In this document: piece by piece, positions 1 through 8,299 of the stretch
How the letters are laid out: each line of letters starts with the position of its first letter
Numbering within the stretch: position 1 is the first letter of the stretch
Source of the DNA: Nitrospinota bacterium
Lineage (GTDB): Bacteria; Nitrospirota; Nitrospiria; Nitrospirales; UBA8639
Length of the DNA stretch: 12,948 bases
Assembly (NCBI GenBank): GCA_022561525.1
Contig: JADFRB010000014.1
Coordinates: forward strand, 1-12,948
Reading direction: 5' to 3'
Made by a program: the position numbers and the translations under genes
The notes under the pieces: generated by a model
Seen by the model: only the letters and a program-made list of their open reading frames with translations
What the model was told of the DNA's origin: nothing
Database searches by the model: none

Positions 1-174
1 TTCATCAAAAATGTCCTGGATCCGTCCAATCCACTGCATGGACCGGACGGATATATTGTCCCGAGAAAAATCCTTTGACCAATCAAACTCCTCCTCGGTA
101 TCAATAACCACGACCAGTCGTGGCCGCTCCTCAGGGCCTATATGGCAGTAATCGGACGACTTGGGATTCAACAT
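1..174 (-). CDS. Polysaccharide deacetylase-like (WalW-type) protein, N-terminal part, cut by window edge
   Basis: This is an open minus-strand frame from an ATG at 172-174 to the window edge, 58 codons with no stop. An in-frame TGA at 187-189 bounds it upstream. After about 18 residues it reads LVVVIDTEEEFDWSKDFS and then SVRSMQWIGRIQDIFDE. That pattern of a hydrophobic strand, DTEEEFDW and an SVxxMxxIxRxQ helix matches the start of WalW-like members of the NodB/polysaccharide deacetylase superfamily, in which the first Asp belongs to the metal site. If it follows the family, it removes acetyl groups from N-acetyl sugars. It lies 17 bases after the asnB-type stop, which suggests one operon. 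The Shine-Dalgarno sequence is weak. The catalytic His motifs lie outside the window, so activity cannot be judged. Confidence 0.6.
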   Translation of the reverse strand, partial: MLNPKSSDYCHIGPEERPRLVVVIDTEEEFDWSKDFSRDNISVRSMQWIGRIQDIFDE

Positions 175-191
175 AAGGCAATTTGCTCAGG

Positions 192-2105
192 TTAGTTAAG
201 ATATTGGGATTCGATGGGGTGGGAATCGATAAAGGTTCTGTGCCACAATTCAAGCACCAAAAGGTCCCAAAGTTGTGCAGCGTGGTCTGCTCTGGCTTGG
301 CAATGATCCTTTAACAAGTCTTCCACACGGCCTGCCCGGAAGTACCCGCGTTGTATGGCTCGGGAGGACAGCAACAGGTCATAGGCCATTTCCCGTAAGT
401 CTTCGCGAAACCACCGTGCCAACGGCACACAGAAACCCATTTTAGGGCGGTCTAAGACCGCATCGGGAACAGAACCCCGGAGACACGCTTTGAGAAGATA
501 CTTCTTTTCTTTTCCTGACAACTTGAACTGGTGTGGAAGTGTCGCCACAAACTCCATCAAAACATGGTCAAGCAATGGCGATCTCGCCTCCAACGAGTGG
601 GCCATAGTCGCGCGGTCCATCTTCACCAATAGATCATCTGCCAAATACAGGTTGACATCGGCATCAAGGGCAGCATCGGTACAGTCCTTGGCATCGGTCG
701 CCTCAAAAATCTTGACAAACAGTTCTTCAGGATCGCTCTCAGTGATGGTGGCCTGAAAAGCCTCAGAATATAAATTGTTCCGTTCCGTTGGGGAAAAATG
801 TGCTCCCCAATGGGCGTACCGTCGTCCTGGCTCCAAAGCTAACACTCCGGCAATGCGTGATAACCTCCCGATACCCCAATGCTGTCGCCAGGAAGCTGGA
901 AGCCCCTGGAAAAGAGCGCTCACCTTCCTCCTGAGTCCCAGCGGGACATAATCCGCCCTCCGAGCCAAACGGTCAGTAATATATCGGTCATAGCCTGCAA
1001 AATTTTCATCTCCGCCATCCCCATTGAGGACCACCGTCACATGTTGTCGAGTCAGTTCAGCGATCGCGTAACTAGGCACAGCCGATGAATCCCCAAACGG
1101 CTCGTCATAATGCCAAATCAGCCGAGGAAGAATATCACTGACTGGCGCCTTCACGAGAAGCTCGGCATGATGTGTGTCATAGCGTTGTGCCACCATTTGT
1201 GCAAACTCTCGTTCATCAAACGCACCATCTTCAAAACCGGCACAAAACGTTCGAACAGCCGAGCGCCCTTCTTGTGCCATGGCTACCACGACAGCGCTGG
1301 AATCCACTCCTCCGCTGAGAAACGCTCCCAATGGCACATCACTCACCATCCGTAAGCGGACCGCTTCGGCCAGGTGCCATTTGAATTCGGCCATAGCATC
1401 CGGCATAGATATCTGGCGTTTCGGCTCATAATGAAGTTTCCAATAGCGGCCAATCTCGAAACAACCATTCCGAAGTTCGAGCCAATGCGCCGCGGGAAGT
1501 TTTCGAATCCCCTTAAAGGCGGTCAGGGGAGCGGGAATGTATTGCAATGCTAAAAAATGATCAATCGCAACGGGATCTGGATCAACTGGAACCGAACGGT
1601 CAGCCAAAATGGCCTTAATCTCCGAGCCGAACACAAACCGGTCCGGACCAACAAAATAATATAAGGGTTTCTTGCCAACCCGATCTCTGGCAAGAAACAG
1701 AGTTTGGGTGCGCACATCCCAGAGGGCAAAGGCAAACATCCCGCGAAAGTGCTCCAGGCACCCCCGCCCGTATTCCTCATAAGCATGGACAATGACTTCA
1801 GTATCACTATTGGTCTGGAACACGTGCCCTTTCCTTTCAAGCTCTTTCCTAAGATCAGGGAAATTGTAAATTTCCCCGTTAAAGGTGACCCACACGGAGC
1901 CATCTTCATTGCACATCGGTTGATTGGCTTCCTCGCGCAAATCGATGATTGCTAACCGCCGATGCCCCAATCCAACGTGCCCACCGATCCAAACACCTTC
2001 CCCATCAGGACCGCGGTGAATTAAGGTACGGGCCATTGCCAAGACTTCCTTGTGGTCGACTACACGGCCTTGATCGAAAAACACCATGCCGCAAATTCCA
2101 CACAT
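192..2105 (-). CDS. asnB: Asparagine synthase (glutamine-hydrolysing) type amidotransferase of a polysaccharide locus
   Basis: This is a 637-residue two-domain enzyme. The N-terminal class II glutamine amidotransferase domain starts with MCGICG, has HRGPDG at about 30-35, RRLAIID at 49-55, FNGEIYN at 75-81 and SDTEV at about 100-104. The C-terminal synthetase domain has the pyrophosphate loop SGGVDSS at 264-270 and, further on, GDGGDENFAGY. A longer reading is possible from a TTG at 2117, but it would put four residues before the Cys. The family needs that Cys at the N-terminus after Met removal. The ATG at 2105 also has GAAGG five bases upstream, so it is the start. The reaction would be ATP-dependent transfer of glutamine ammonia to a carboxyl group. 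In EPS loci such proteins (including the exosortase-associated group) are thought to amidate sugar carboxylates rather than make free asparagine; that role is inferred here from context. The gene is preceded by a GT4 gene 36 bases away and followed by the deacetylase-like gene. Confidence 0.9.
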   Translation of the reverse strand: MCGICGMVFFDQGRVVDHKEVLAMARTLIHRGPDGEGVWIGGHVGLGHRRLAIIDLREEANQPMCNEDGSVWVTFNGEIYNFPDLRKELERKGHVFQTNSDTEVIVHAYEEYGRGCLEHFRGMFAFALWDVRTQTLFLARDRVGKKPLYYFVGPDRFVFGSEIKAILADRSVPVDPDPVAIDHFLALQYIPAPLTAFKGIRKLPAAHWLELRNGCFEIGRYWKLHYEPKRQISMPDAMAEFKWHLAEAVRLRMVSDVPLGAFLSGGVDSSAVVVAMAQEGRSAVRTFCAGFEDGAFDEREFAQMVAQRYDTHHAELLVKAPVSDILPRLIWHYDEPFGDSSAVPSYAIAELTRQHVTVVLNGDGGDENFAGYDRYITDRLARRADYVPLGLRRKVSALFQGLPASWRQHWGIGRLSRIAGVLALEPGRRYAHWGAHFSPTERNNLYSEAFQATITESDPEELFVKIFEATDAKDCTDAALDADVNLYLADDLLVKMDRATMAHSLEARSPLLDHVLMEFVATLPHQFKLSGKEKKYLLKACLRGSVPDAVLDRPKMGFCVPLARWFREDLREMAYDLLLSSRAIQRGYFRAGRVEDLLKDHCQARADHAAQLWDLLVLELWHRTFIDSHPIESQYLN

Positions 2106-2141
2106 GGGGGCCTTCAAAACCTTTCGAATTTTACTGAGATT

Positions 2142-3329
2142 TCAGCAAGCAATGGCGGGATTGTGTGAAGGGGTGCAGTACGGATATCCCCTCAAGACCA
2201 GGTCATAAAGATCTTCAATGCGACGCAATCGTTTGGCAAAGCAAAACTCAGATTCAATACGCTCTCGGCCAGCTTTCCCCATACGGCCCCGGTATTCATG
2301 ATTAGCCAATAAAGCCACTATGGCCCTGGCTAGACCCTCCGAATCCTTCTGGGGGACAACCAACCCCGTTTCACCCTTGACTACCAATTCCTTCGCCCCT
2401 GCCACATCTGTTGTCACTACAGGAAGTCCCAAAGCCATAGCCTCCAAAATGCAATTGGGGAGTCCTTCACGAAGAGAACTCAATACAAAAATGTCAAAGG
2501 CCGAATAAACCGGGAGAAGGTTGCTATGGTACCCGAGGAAAATCACTTTTTTATCAATCCCCAACGTCAAGACCAACGACTGAAGTTCCCCCAAAGTCAT
2601 GCTATCTCGCCCCTCCCCAACTAAAATAAAACGAGTATCCGGAAACTTCCTCGCCACTAGGGCCGCCGCCCGCAACCAAGTCACCAGGTCCTTTTCCGGC
2701 ATGATCCGTCCTACGTATCCAACCACTGGTGTTGAGGGGTTTATGTTTAACTCCTCACGCAATGTAGTCCCGATCATTTCCCTCGACCAAGCCTTCGTGT
2801 CAATTCCGTTATGAACCACGCTAATCCTGGATTCAGGAACACCAGCCTCAAGCATTTCCGCTTTGGTAGCCTGTGAAACCGCAATCAGATGATCGAACCG
2901 GCGCATCAGAAACAAATCAAGGCGCCGGTAAATTTCGCCCTTCAGGCCAAGCATAACCCAGGCATGAGCCGTGGACACCAGGGCGATGGGACGACGCCAT
3001 AACCAACGGCGTACCAAATAGGCAAAGAAGTCGCTTTTATAATCATGGCCATGGATCAGATTGATATCATGCTTTACAACAATATCCCGAATCGCTTTAA
3101 CGACCTGAGGATCAAATTTTCCCTTTTCGGGAATTTCGTAATAGGTGAGCTTCCGGGATCTCGCCATTTCCGTGATCTGAAATTCCCGATCCTGGACGTC
3201 CCGGACATAGGCCACAACCACGGACACCCGAGAGGGATCGTGTTGCTCAGCCGATAGCAAAATCGTCTTATCAGGCCCTCCGCCCCATTTATAGGTATTG
3301 CGGAGTTCCAACAATCGGATTTGAGCCAT
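2142..3329 (-). CDS. GT4-family glycosyltransferase
   Basis: This 395-residue protein has the GT-B layout of the GT4 family. The N-terminal half carries a glycine-rich acceptor loop (YKWGGGPDKT, about 13-22) and LIHGHDYKSD at about 91-100. The linker has VSQATK at 151 and VVHNGID at about 171-177. The C-terminal nucleotide-sugar domain has GYVGRIMPEKDL at 204-215 and the E-x7-E element in REGLPNCILEAM at 287-298. It would transfer a nucleotide-activated sugar to a lipid-linked or polymer acceptor at the cytoplasmic membrane; donor and linkage cannot be read from sequence. The ATG at 3329 has AAAGGG about five bases upstream. It follows the PcRGLX-like gene by 20 bases and precedes the amidotransferase, so it is very likely co-transcribed with both. 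The final 20 residues (GYPYCTPSHNPAIAC) form an extra tail. Confidence 0.9.
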   Translation of the reverse strand: MAQIRLLELRNTYKWGGGPDKTILLSAEQHDPSRVSVVVAYVRDVQDREFQITEMARSRKLTYYEIPEKGKFDPQVVKAIRDIVVKHDINLIHGHDYKSDFFAYLVRRWLWRRPIALVSTAHAWVMLGLKGEIYRRLDLFLMRRFDHLIAVSQATKAEMLEAGVPESRISVVHNGIDTKAWSREMIGTTLREELNINPSTPVVGYVGRIMPEKDLVTWLRAAALVARKFPDTRFILVGEGRDSMTLGELQSLVLTLGIDKKVIFLGYHSNLLPVYSAFDIFVLSSLREGLPNCILEAMALGLPVVTTDVAGAKELVVKGETGLVVPQKDSEGLARAIVALLANHEYRGRMGKAGRERIESEFCFAKRLRRIEDLYDLVLRGYPYCTPSHNPAIAC

Positions 3330-3349
3330 CGGGTCCCTTTCACCTCATT

Positions 3350-6013
3350 TTATTTAGCTCGAGGGATTCCAGCCACCTTCGAGGAAAATTTCTTGAGGGC
3401 TTCTAACCCGGCCACACCCCATTCTTTCACCCTATAAAGCTCGGAGCACTGGGGAGTAAAAGACTGTGGTTGGCCGAAATCATATGTTCGGAAAGGTTCG
3501 GGTGCCATTTCATTTGGATTCATTTGAAAATAGCTTCGCATAAACCCATTCACCAAAAGGAGGACGATCGGTCTCGTTAACTTACATGTGGGAAAAGAAA
3601 GAAGGTCACTCACACTCGCACGAAAGAAAAAATCGGCTTTTTCCAGAAATATATCCCGAAGCGGTCCTCGTGAATGCTTTGCGGCAAACATGAACACGTT
3701 GCTCTTCCGAACGTCCTGGGCAGGCCACGTCTCCGTTGGAATATTCACTCGGTCGAGCACTTGTTTGTAAGGTACCTCATGCTCCACCATCCATTTTGCA
3801 TAATGAATTAAGCTTGCCCTGCTATATCCATACATGTAATCATTCTGGTTATTTTCGACCTTGAGATCGAGATACTTTCCCAGAATCTGAAGAAACACAA
3901 TATATGACCAGCGGTATTCAACATCATCCAAATTCCTTTCACCGATATTTTCACTCGGATGGATACACCGACGAATAAGTCCTTCCGCCTTCTCCAAATA
4001 ATTGCTTTTCCTCATCAGGCGATAGCCATCCAACAGGGCATTGATTGAATTGCCTGCCCCACGCCCCGGTCCATGATAATTCCGACTGACGGTACAACTC
4101 GCCCAACCGGTAGGCCTCCTGTCAAAAAAACGGAACCAACCTGTCGAACCATCATCAACGCGAACAACCCAATCGGCTAACCCCTCCACAGCTTCATAGG
4201 CTCCCATATCGCCGGTCAGGAAAAAATACGTTAACAAACCGGTGGTATAGTTATGCTCATTGGAAGGACCACCACCATAGATATGGGGACTTCGAGTTCC
4301 CAGGCTCATTTTCGAATAGGCACGATGGGTGGCCGTGCCTGCTTCGGTATAGTGGTCCGTATGCCAAAAATAGCCTCCGTTATAGAGAGGACGATCTTTT
4401 TGGGTATGATAGATATCGATATCAATAACGTGTCTGGCCAAATCTTGCATTAAGTAAAACCAGGCTGGATTGCCGCTTCTTAGGTATTCCACCAACCCCC
4501 CAAAAATCGGGTCATATTGATTATTGTAATGCGACACGAAGGGTTTCTCCCCCACATGGCCAACCGCTTCATGGTCCGCATACAATTCACCAAAATGACG
4601 CCAGCCATATTCATCGATAATTTCCCTTCGATCACAAAAGGTCTGATCTCCTTTTATCGCTGAATCGATAAGCGAGAGATAGGCGCTATTTGTATCCTGG
4701 TTGCGGGGGGTGAGATAGCTGATGGCTTTGGAATGGGCATACCATTCCGGTGTACTCTGTGGGAGAAGTCGATGATGAAACCAACCTATTTCGGTCATAT
4801 CATCAGAAGCAAGGGAGAATTGGAGAAACAGGGTATGGGTTTTTTGTTCGCCCCCTTGCAATTCATACACATCCCGATAATGGTGGGGGAACAGCCGGAG
4901 GCTGAGTCGATTTCCCTGGACCTCAAGAGTTTTTGGGAAATTTTGCCAAAACCCTTCAACAACTCCAGCAAGACCCTTTCCATCACTCTCGATTCCAATA
5001 ATGGGTGTAGCTCGTTTCCCTTCCCTGATGGTGACTCCATCAACCTTCACCCTAAATCCCTGGAAGGAATGCATCACCTCCCCGAATCGGTTGGCATGAT
5101 TGTGACACTTCCAATTGGGCCCTCCACTAGAATCCTGGTAGATTTCTAACTCCCGGTAGTCCTGTCGAGTAAATGGTTCATTCAACTGCACATTCCACCT
5201 TGTCGTGATAGGGAAGGCACCGTCTAGAGTTGTGTAAAACGAAAGGTCCTTAAAAAAAATCGATCCCTCATCGCCAATATCCCACAAGCCTCCAGGATGG
5301 CGTGCTGCTCTTGGATTGTGGAGGGTAAAATCCAGCTTCACAAAATTGCAGCCGGCATAAAAGGTAAGGCGAGAAAAAAAATTCACCGGTGCATTGGTAT
5401 CGTTGCACATCGTTCCCATAACCTTCAGAGTCGCCCTAAGAGGTCCTTGCGTTTCCATCGTGATATCGGAAATTTTCGGTTCATACCCCTTGCCGTCTGG
5501 ATCGGTGAGGACCACGCGGGATCCTTCCCCCCCTAAAATCGAAACACCTTGGACCTCAACCAAGTCGAAGGGCCTCAAAATTTCTTTATTGACATGGAAA
5601 GCAGCTACACCCGTATCAATCTTAATTGACCTTGAGGTGTGTTGAATGGAAATAGGGCAAGGGTGAACTTCTCTCTCCGCCTCAACACGATTCTCCACTC
5701 GATATTCGGTCATACAATTTGACTCAACGCTTGCCTGAAAATCCAATAAAACCCATTGAACACTTTCATCAAACCACTTAGACAACACTTGTACCTGGAG
5801 TGGAATGAATTCCGATTTGTCGTTCAGAAGCACTAGTTCCGACGGCTCGAAGACGGTTGATTGAGGCATGGGGATCCCAACCGTGACCGGCTCTTTTACT
5901 CGTTTCCTTCCCAATGCTTCTTCGAGGTGCAAAGGGCAGGAAATTTTGGTCCTGGCCGTTTGAGTGTCAAGGGCCATCCCTTGTACCAGCCTTGCTTCCA
6001 AAGAAACGGGCAC
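3350..6013 (-). CDS. PcRGLX/YetA-like protein (exo-rhamnogalacturonan lyase-like, RIFT-barrel N-domain)
   Basis: This 887-residue protein has three visible parts. An N-terminal beta-rich segment at about 38-95 (VTVGIPMPQS, then a WFDESVQWVLLDF stretch) is typical of the RIFT-barrel domain of PcRGLX/YetA proteins. A second beta-rich region spans about 115-410. A helical, aromatic-rich third region at about 415-830 carries conserved-looking His/Asn/Tyr motifs, including HTDHYTEAGTATHRAYSK at 551-568 and GGPSNEHNYTTGLL at 581-594. Characterised relatives cleave rhamnogalacturonan-type chains from the end. No signal peptide or membrane helix is seen at the N-terminus, which is odd for an enzyme acting on exported glycan. 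The start is GTG at 6013, directly after the TAG of the upstream glycosyltransferase. AAGGAAG lies eight bases before it, so translation is probably coupled. An ATG at 5977 is a less well-supported alternative. Its role (trimming, release or modification of the local polymer) is inferred from the neighbours; substrate and activity are unknown. Confidence 0.65.
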   Translation of the reverse strand: MPVSLEARLVQGMALDTQTARTKISCPLHLEEALGRKRVKEPVTVGIPMPQSTVFEPSELVLLNDKSEFIPLQVQVLSKWFDESVQWVLLDFQASVESNCMTEYRVENRVEAEREVHPCPISIQHTSRSIKIDTGVAAFHVNKEILRPFDLVEVQGVSILGGEGSRVVLTDPDGKGYEPKISDITMETQGPLRATLKVMGTMCNDTNAPVNFFSRLTFYAGCNFVKLDFTLHNPRAARHPGGLWDIGDEGSIFFKDLSFYTTLDGAFPITTRWNVQLNEPFTRQDYRELEIYQDSSGGPNWKCHNHANRFGEVMHSFQGFRVKVDGVTIREGKRATPIIGIESDGKGLAGVVEGFWQNFPKTLEVQGNRLSLRLFPHHYRDVYELQGGEQKTHTLFLQFSLASDDMTEIGWFHHRLLPQSTPEWYAHSKAISYLTPRNQDTNSAYLSLIDSAIKGDQTFCDRREIIDEYGWRHFGELYADHEAVGHVGEKPFVSHYNNQYDPIFGGLVEYLRSGNPAWFYLMQDLARHVIDIDIYHTQKDRPLYNGGYFWHTDHYTEAGTATHRAYSKMSLGTRSPHIYGGGPSNEHNYTTGLLTYFFLTGDMGAYEAVEGLADWVVRVDDGSTGWFRFFDRRPTGWASCTVSRNYHGPGRGAGNSINALLDGYRLMRKSNYLEKAEGLIRRCIHPSENIGERNLDDVEYRWSYIVFLQILGKYLDLKVENNQNDYMYGYSRASLIHYAKWMVEHEVPYKQVLDRVNIPTETWPAQDVRKSNVFMFAAKHSRGPLRDIFLEKADFFFRASVSDLLSFPTCKLTRPIVLLLVNGFMRSYFQMNPNEMAPEPFRTYDFGQPQSFTPQCSELYRVKEWGVAGLEALKKFSSKVAGIPRAK

Positions 6014-7051
6014 CTAGGCAACTTCCTTGTAAATGCCTTCAAGTCTTTGGAGGACGTTAGCCTCGGAAAATTGTGGCCTTGCGGCGGTTATACCGTTACG
6101 TGATAACTCTGTATATTGACGCATCCCCTTCTCGACCGCCTGGATGAGTCCGGAAGATGTGGGTTCAAACACAACGCCACATTGATATTGTTCTATAAAG
6201 TAGGCAAAGGGAGATACCGCGGAGATTAATACCGGAATCCCGCAGGCTAACCCTTCAATCAGGCTATTCGGACATTCTTTTCCTCCATCAGGACGCGTGT
6301 AGGGGACCGTAAGAAAATGAAATTCTCTATACATAAGGGGCATGTCATGAACAACCGTATTGGTTAAGGTGACATTCCTTAGGTTATGAGTGGCAATAAA
6401 ATCCTTGGTTGGTTGTAAGCTGGTATATCCGGTTCGCCAGGGCCGATACAGCAAGTGAAAATGAATGTCTGAACTCTCTTTTGCCGCCTTTAAGATTAAG
6501 TTGACACCTCTCCCTTCCATTTCTTCACGGGTACGAGGGGCAGTGGCAAACAAAACCTTAGGCGTACCTTGAATGCCTTGGGGCCTTAGAATGGGCTCAA
6601 AGCGTGACAGATTCAGTCCGGGGTACACCAACTCTACCTTCTTTTTTTCTACCCCAAAGGCCAACACTTTCTTCCGAGAATGTTCAGTCTGAACGATGAT
6701 TTTCCGACACCGATCAAAAAATTCACAATTCCCTTCGCCTTTTTCTGAAGCAATGGTCAGCACCAGTGGCCGTCGCTTTACCGTCTTATAAAAAATCCAT
6801 GGACAGGGTTCACCATACACATGGTTGATATCGGCAAAGCGCTCTACTAAAGGGATTAGCACTCGCAGAATGGGATCAAAAGAGGGATGAAATCCGACGT
6901 ACCTTTCTCGGAATGACCACCGAAAGCGGTAATGAGGGTTTATCCCGAACAGCCAACTTCCCGGAAAGTGTCTCGCCAACTGGAAGACTTCCTTGGAAAT
7001 CGCCTCAATCTCGGGCTCAAGGCACGAACTATTCCAATAAATGATGCGCAC
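6014..7051 (-). CDS. GT4-like glycosyltransferase (group 1)
   Basis: This 345-residue protein has a GT-B C-terminal half typical of GT4: VQTEHSRKKV at about 120-129, VYPGLNLSRF at 142-151, a nucleotide-binding strand near 165-171 (KVLFATA), and KECPNSLIEGLACGIPVL at 258-275, which holds the ExLA-x-GxP pattern. The N-terminal acceptor half is short and divergent, and the expected HxHx-type motif near residue 75-85 is weak (INHVYGEPCP), so the acceptor is unclear. The likely role is cytosolic sugar transfer in surface glycan assembly. The start is a GTG (7049-7051) with only a weak AGGT upstream. The methyltransferase stop is 42 bases away and the PcRGLX-like gene begins on the next base after its TAG, which supports operonic expression. 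No truncation is evident. Confidence 0.82.
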   Translation of the reverse strand: MRIIYWNSSCLEPEIEAISKEVFQLARHFPGSWLFGINPHYRFRWSFRERYVGFHPSFDPILRVLIPLVERFADINHVYGEPCPWIFYKTVKRRPLVLTIASEKGEGNCEFFDRCRKIIVQTEHSRKKVLAFGVEKKKVELVYPGLNLSRFEPILRPQGIQGTPKVLFATAPRTREEMEGRGVNLILKAAKESSDIHFHLLYRPWRTGYTSLQPTKDFIATHNLRNVTLTNTVVHDMPLMYREFHFLTVPYTRPDGGKECPNSLIEGLACGIPVLISAVSPFAYFIEQYQCGVVFEPTSSGLIQAVEKGMRQYTELSRNGITAARPQFSEANVLQRLEGIYKEVA

Positions 7052-7093
7052 TGAACAATTTTTACCTGGAAGTCAGAATGCAAAAGGTTGCGA

Positions 7094-7870
7094 CTAATCA
7101 ATCTTTCGAGAGAGGGCGATCCACTCAAGGGGATTGGGGGAAGGAATTTTCTCCAAAAGCCGCACCAGACAATCTGCCCATTTGCCGATGCGACGATCGA
7201 AGGTATAACTTATCCAAGACTGAAGTTCAAACTGACGAATCACCGGCTTCAAGAAGAGAACGGTAAACCCATGGTCGGCCATTTCTTGGCTGAATTCTTC
7301 CACGGAATAGGTCACATCATACACGTCTAGTTCACCATTTGATTCGGAATTCTTTCTCGCATCGATTTTCTGCCGGACCTCCTTGTTGACCACATCAAAC
7401 ATCAACAACCCTCCCGGCTTCAGGCTCAAATGAAAATTTTTATACAACCGAGTTCGATCCTCAGCCATGAAATGTCGAATAAACCGAAACGTGTATAAGA
7501 AATCACACTGAAGACGCTGGTCTTCCAGGTGAAAAGCATTTCCGTGACAAACCTCCCAAAGCGGCCCTAACCCTCGAGCCTCCAATCGCCGTTTGGCTTG
7601 AGCTAGCATTTCTTGGCTGTATTCAATAAGTACACCTTTCCGGATCCCTCGAATCCCAGTTGTCAACCGTGCCGGACCAGGAGCCACCTCTACTGTCATC
7701 TCTGGACGATGCTCATCAATCACCCTATTGATTTCTGTTACCTGTGTCTGATGCAACAATCGGCTCCAGGAGAAAGCAAATCGTTTCTCTACATAGGTCC
7801 CGGCCACCCAAGCGTCCTGGTACAAGGCCGCAACGCTTTTTTCCTCATACGCTTGCTCAACCTTCAACAT
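7094..7870 (-). CDS. Class I SAM-dependent methyltransferase
   Basis: This 258-residue protein has a Rossmann-type methyltransferase core. Motif I is VEVAPGPARLT at about 60-70, with Pro replacing one usual Gly. The acidic end of strand 2 follows in LIEYSQEMLAQAK at 81-93 (Glu83 would bind the ribose hydroxyls). Then come a CHGNAFHLE segment near 108-116 and LKPGGLLMFDVVN at 150-162. No membrane segment or signal is seen, so it is cytosolic. It has no clear motif for nucleic acid or ubiquinone, and its place among glycosyltransferases suggests a sugar or sugar-nucleotide methyltransferase (inference). The ATG at 7870 is well supported by GAGGAG and AGAGG within 4-8 bases upstream, one of the strongest ribosome sites in the window. 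The gene sits directly downstream of a decayed glycosyltransferase fragment. Confidence 0.85.
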   Translation of the reverse strand: MLKVEQAYEEKSVAALYQDAWVAGTYVEKRFAFSWSRLLHQTQVTEINRVIDEHRPEMTVEVAPGPARLTTGIRGIRKGVLIEYSQEMLAQAKRRLEARGLGPLWEVCHGNAFHLEDQRLQCDFLYTFRFIRHFMAEDRTRLYKNFHLSLKPGGLLMFDVVNKEVRQKIDARKNSESNGELDVYDVTYSVEEFSQEMADHGFTVLFLKPVIRQFELQSWISYTFDRRIGKWADCLVRLLEKIPSPNPLEWIALSRKID

Positions 7871-7885
7871 CGAGCCTCTCCTCGG

Positions 7886-8070
7886 TTACCCCACATAGTT
7901 TCTTGGGGTCAATAATCGGGTTTGATGAAACGAGCACCCCAGGTAAACTCTCTTTCCTTCCCCCCAACGCTCACTGGTTCCCATTCTCTTGGCCTTTTCC
8001 GGATCAGAAAGTGACCAAACAAGCAGGTCCTCAATTTCCTTCAGTTTATTCCTATTTACCCTCAAGGCCT
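7886..8070 (-). pseudogene. C-terminal remnant of a GT4 glycosyltransferase
   Basis: The minus strand reads LRVNRNKLKEIEDLL, then LSDPEKAKRMG and finally SFHQTRLL before a TAA at 7886-7888. This lines up with the last 65 residues of the intact GT4 at 10167-11360 (LRVDGNKVEDIAEAV, LSDPERARSMG, SIFQQTRSL) in the same order and spacing. The middle part (SERWGEGKRVYLG in place of GENGRRRVETEFSW) is altered. Upstream of about 8070 the similarity stops, and an in-frame TAG occurs just beyond. The catalytic C-domain motif and the whole N-terminal half are missing, so this is a non-functional scrap. It may come from a duplication of, or an independent relative of, the 10167-11360 gene. Confidence 0.6.
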
Positions 8071-8299
8071 TTCGCCACGAATTACCTTTGTCCCATCCTG
8101 ACAAAGGCTACAGTCCCCCATCAGCAGGCGCCTTTTCATGCTTTGAAGCGGACGAACTGGAGAGTGCCTCCAACCTTGACTCACAAGGACCACTTAACTT
8201 TAATTTGGAATTACACCCAAAGAAGTTCGTTCACAAGTAATTGGCTAGCTGGTTTTGGTGCCAACGCACAGCCAGTTGGCCTTCATGGCCGCGTTTGCC
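8071..8299. other. Unassigned degenerate spacer between two gene remnants
   Basis: No convincing coding frame, RNA gene or repeat is visible on either strand. The minus strand has stops in all frames. Part of it is in frame with the GT4 remnant but shows no family motif beyond about 8070. It is probably further decayed sequence of the two flanking pseudogenes. Confidence 0.4.

Noticed and set aside
4733..5149. Plus-strand open frame of 138 codons inside the PcRGLX-like gene
   Set aside because: Antisense to a well-supported 887-codon gene with no motif of its own.
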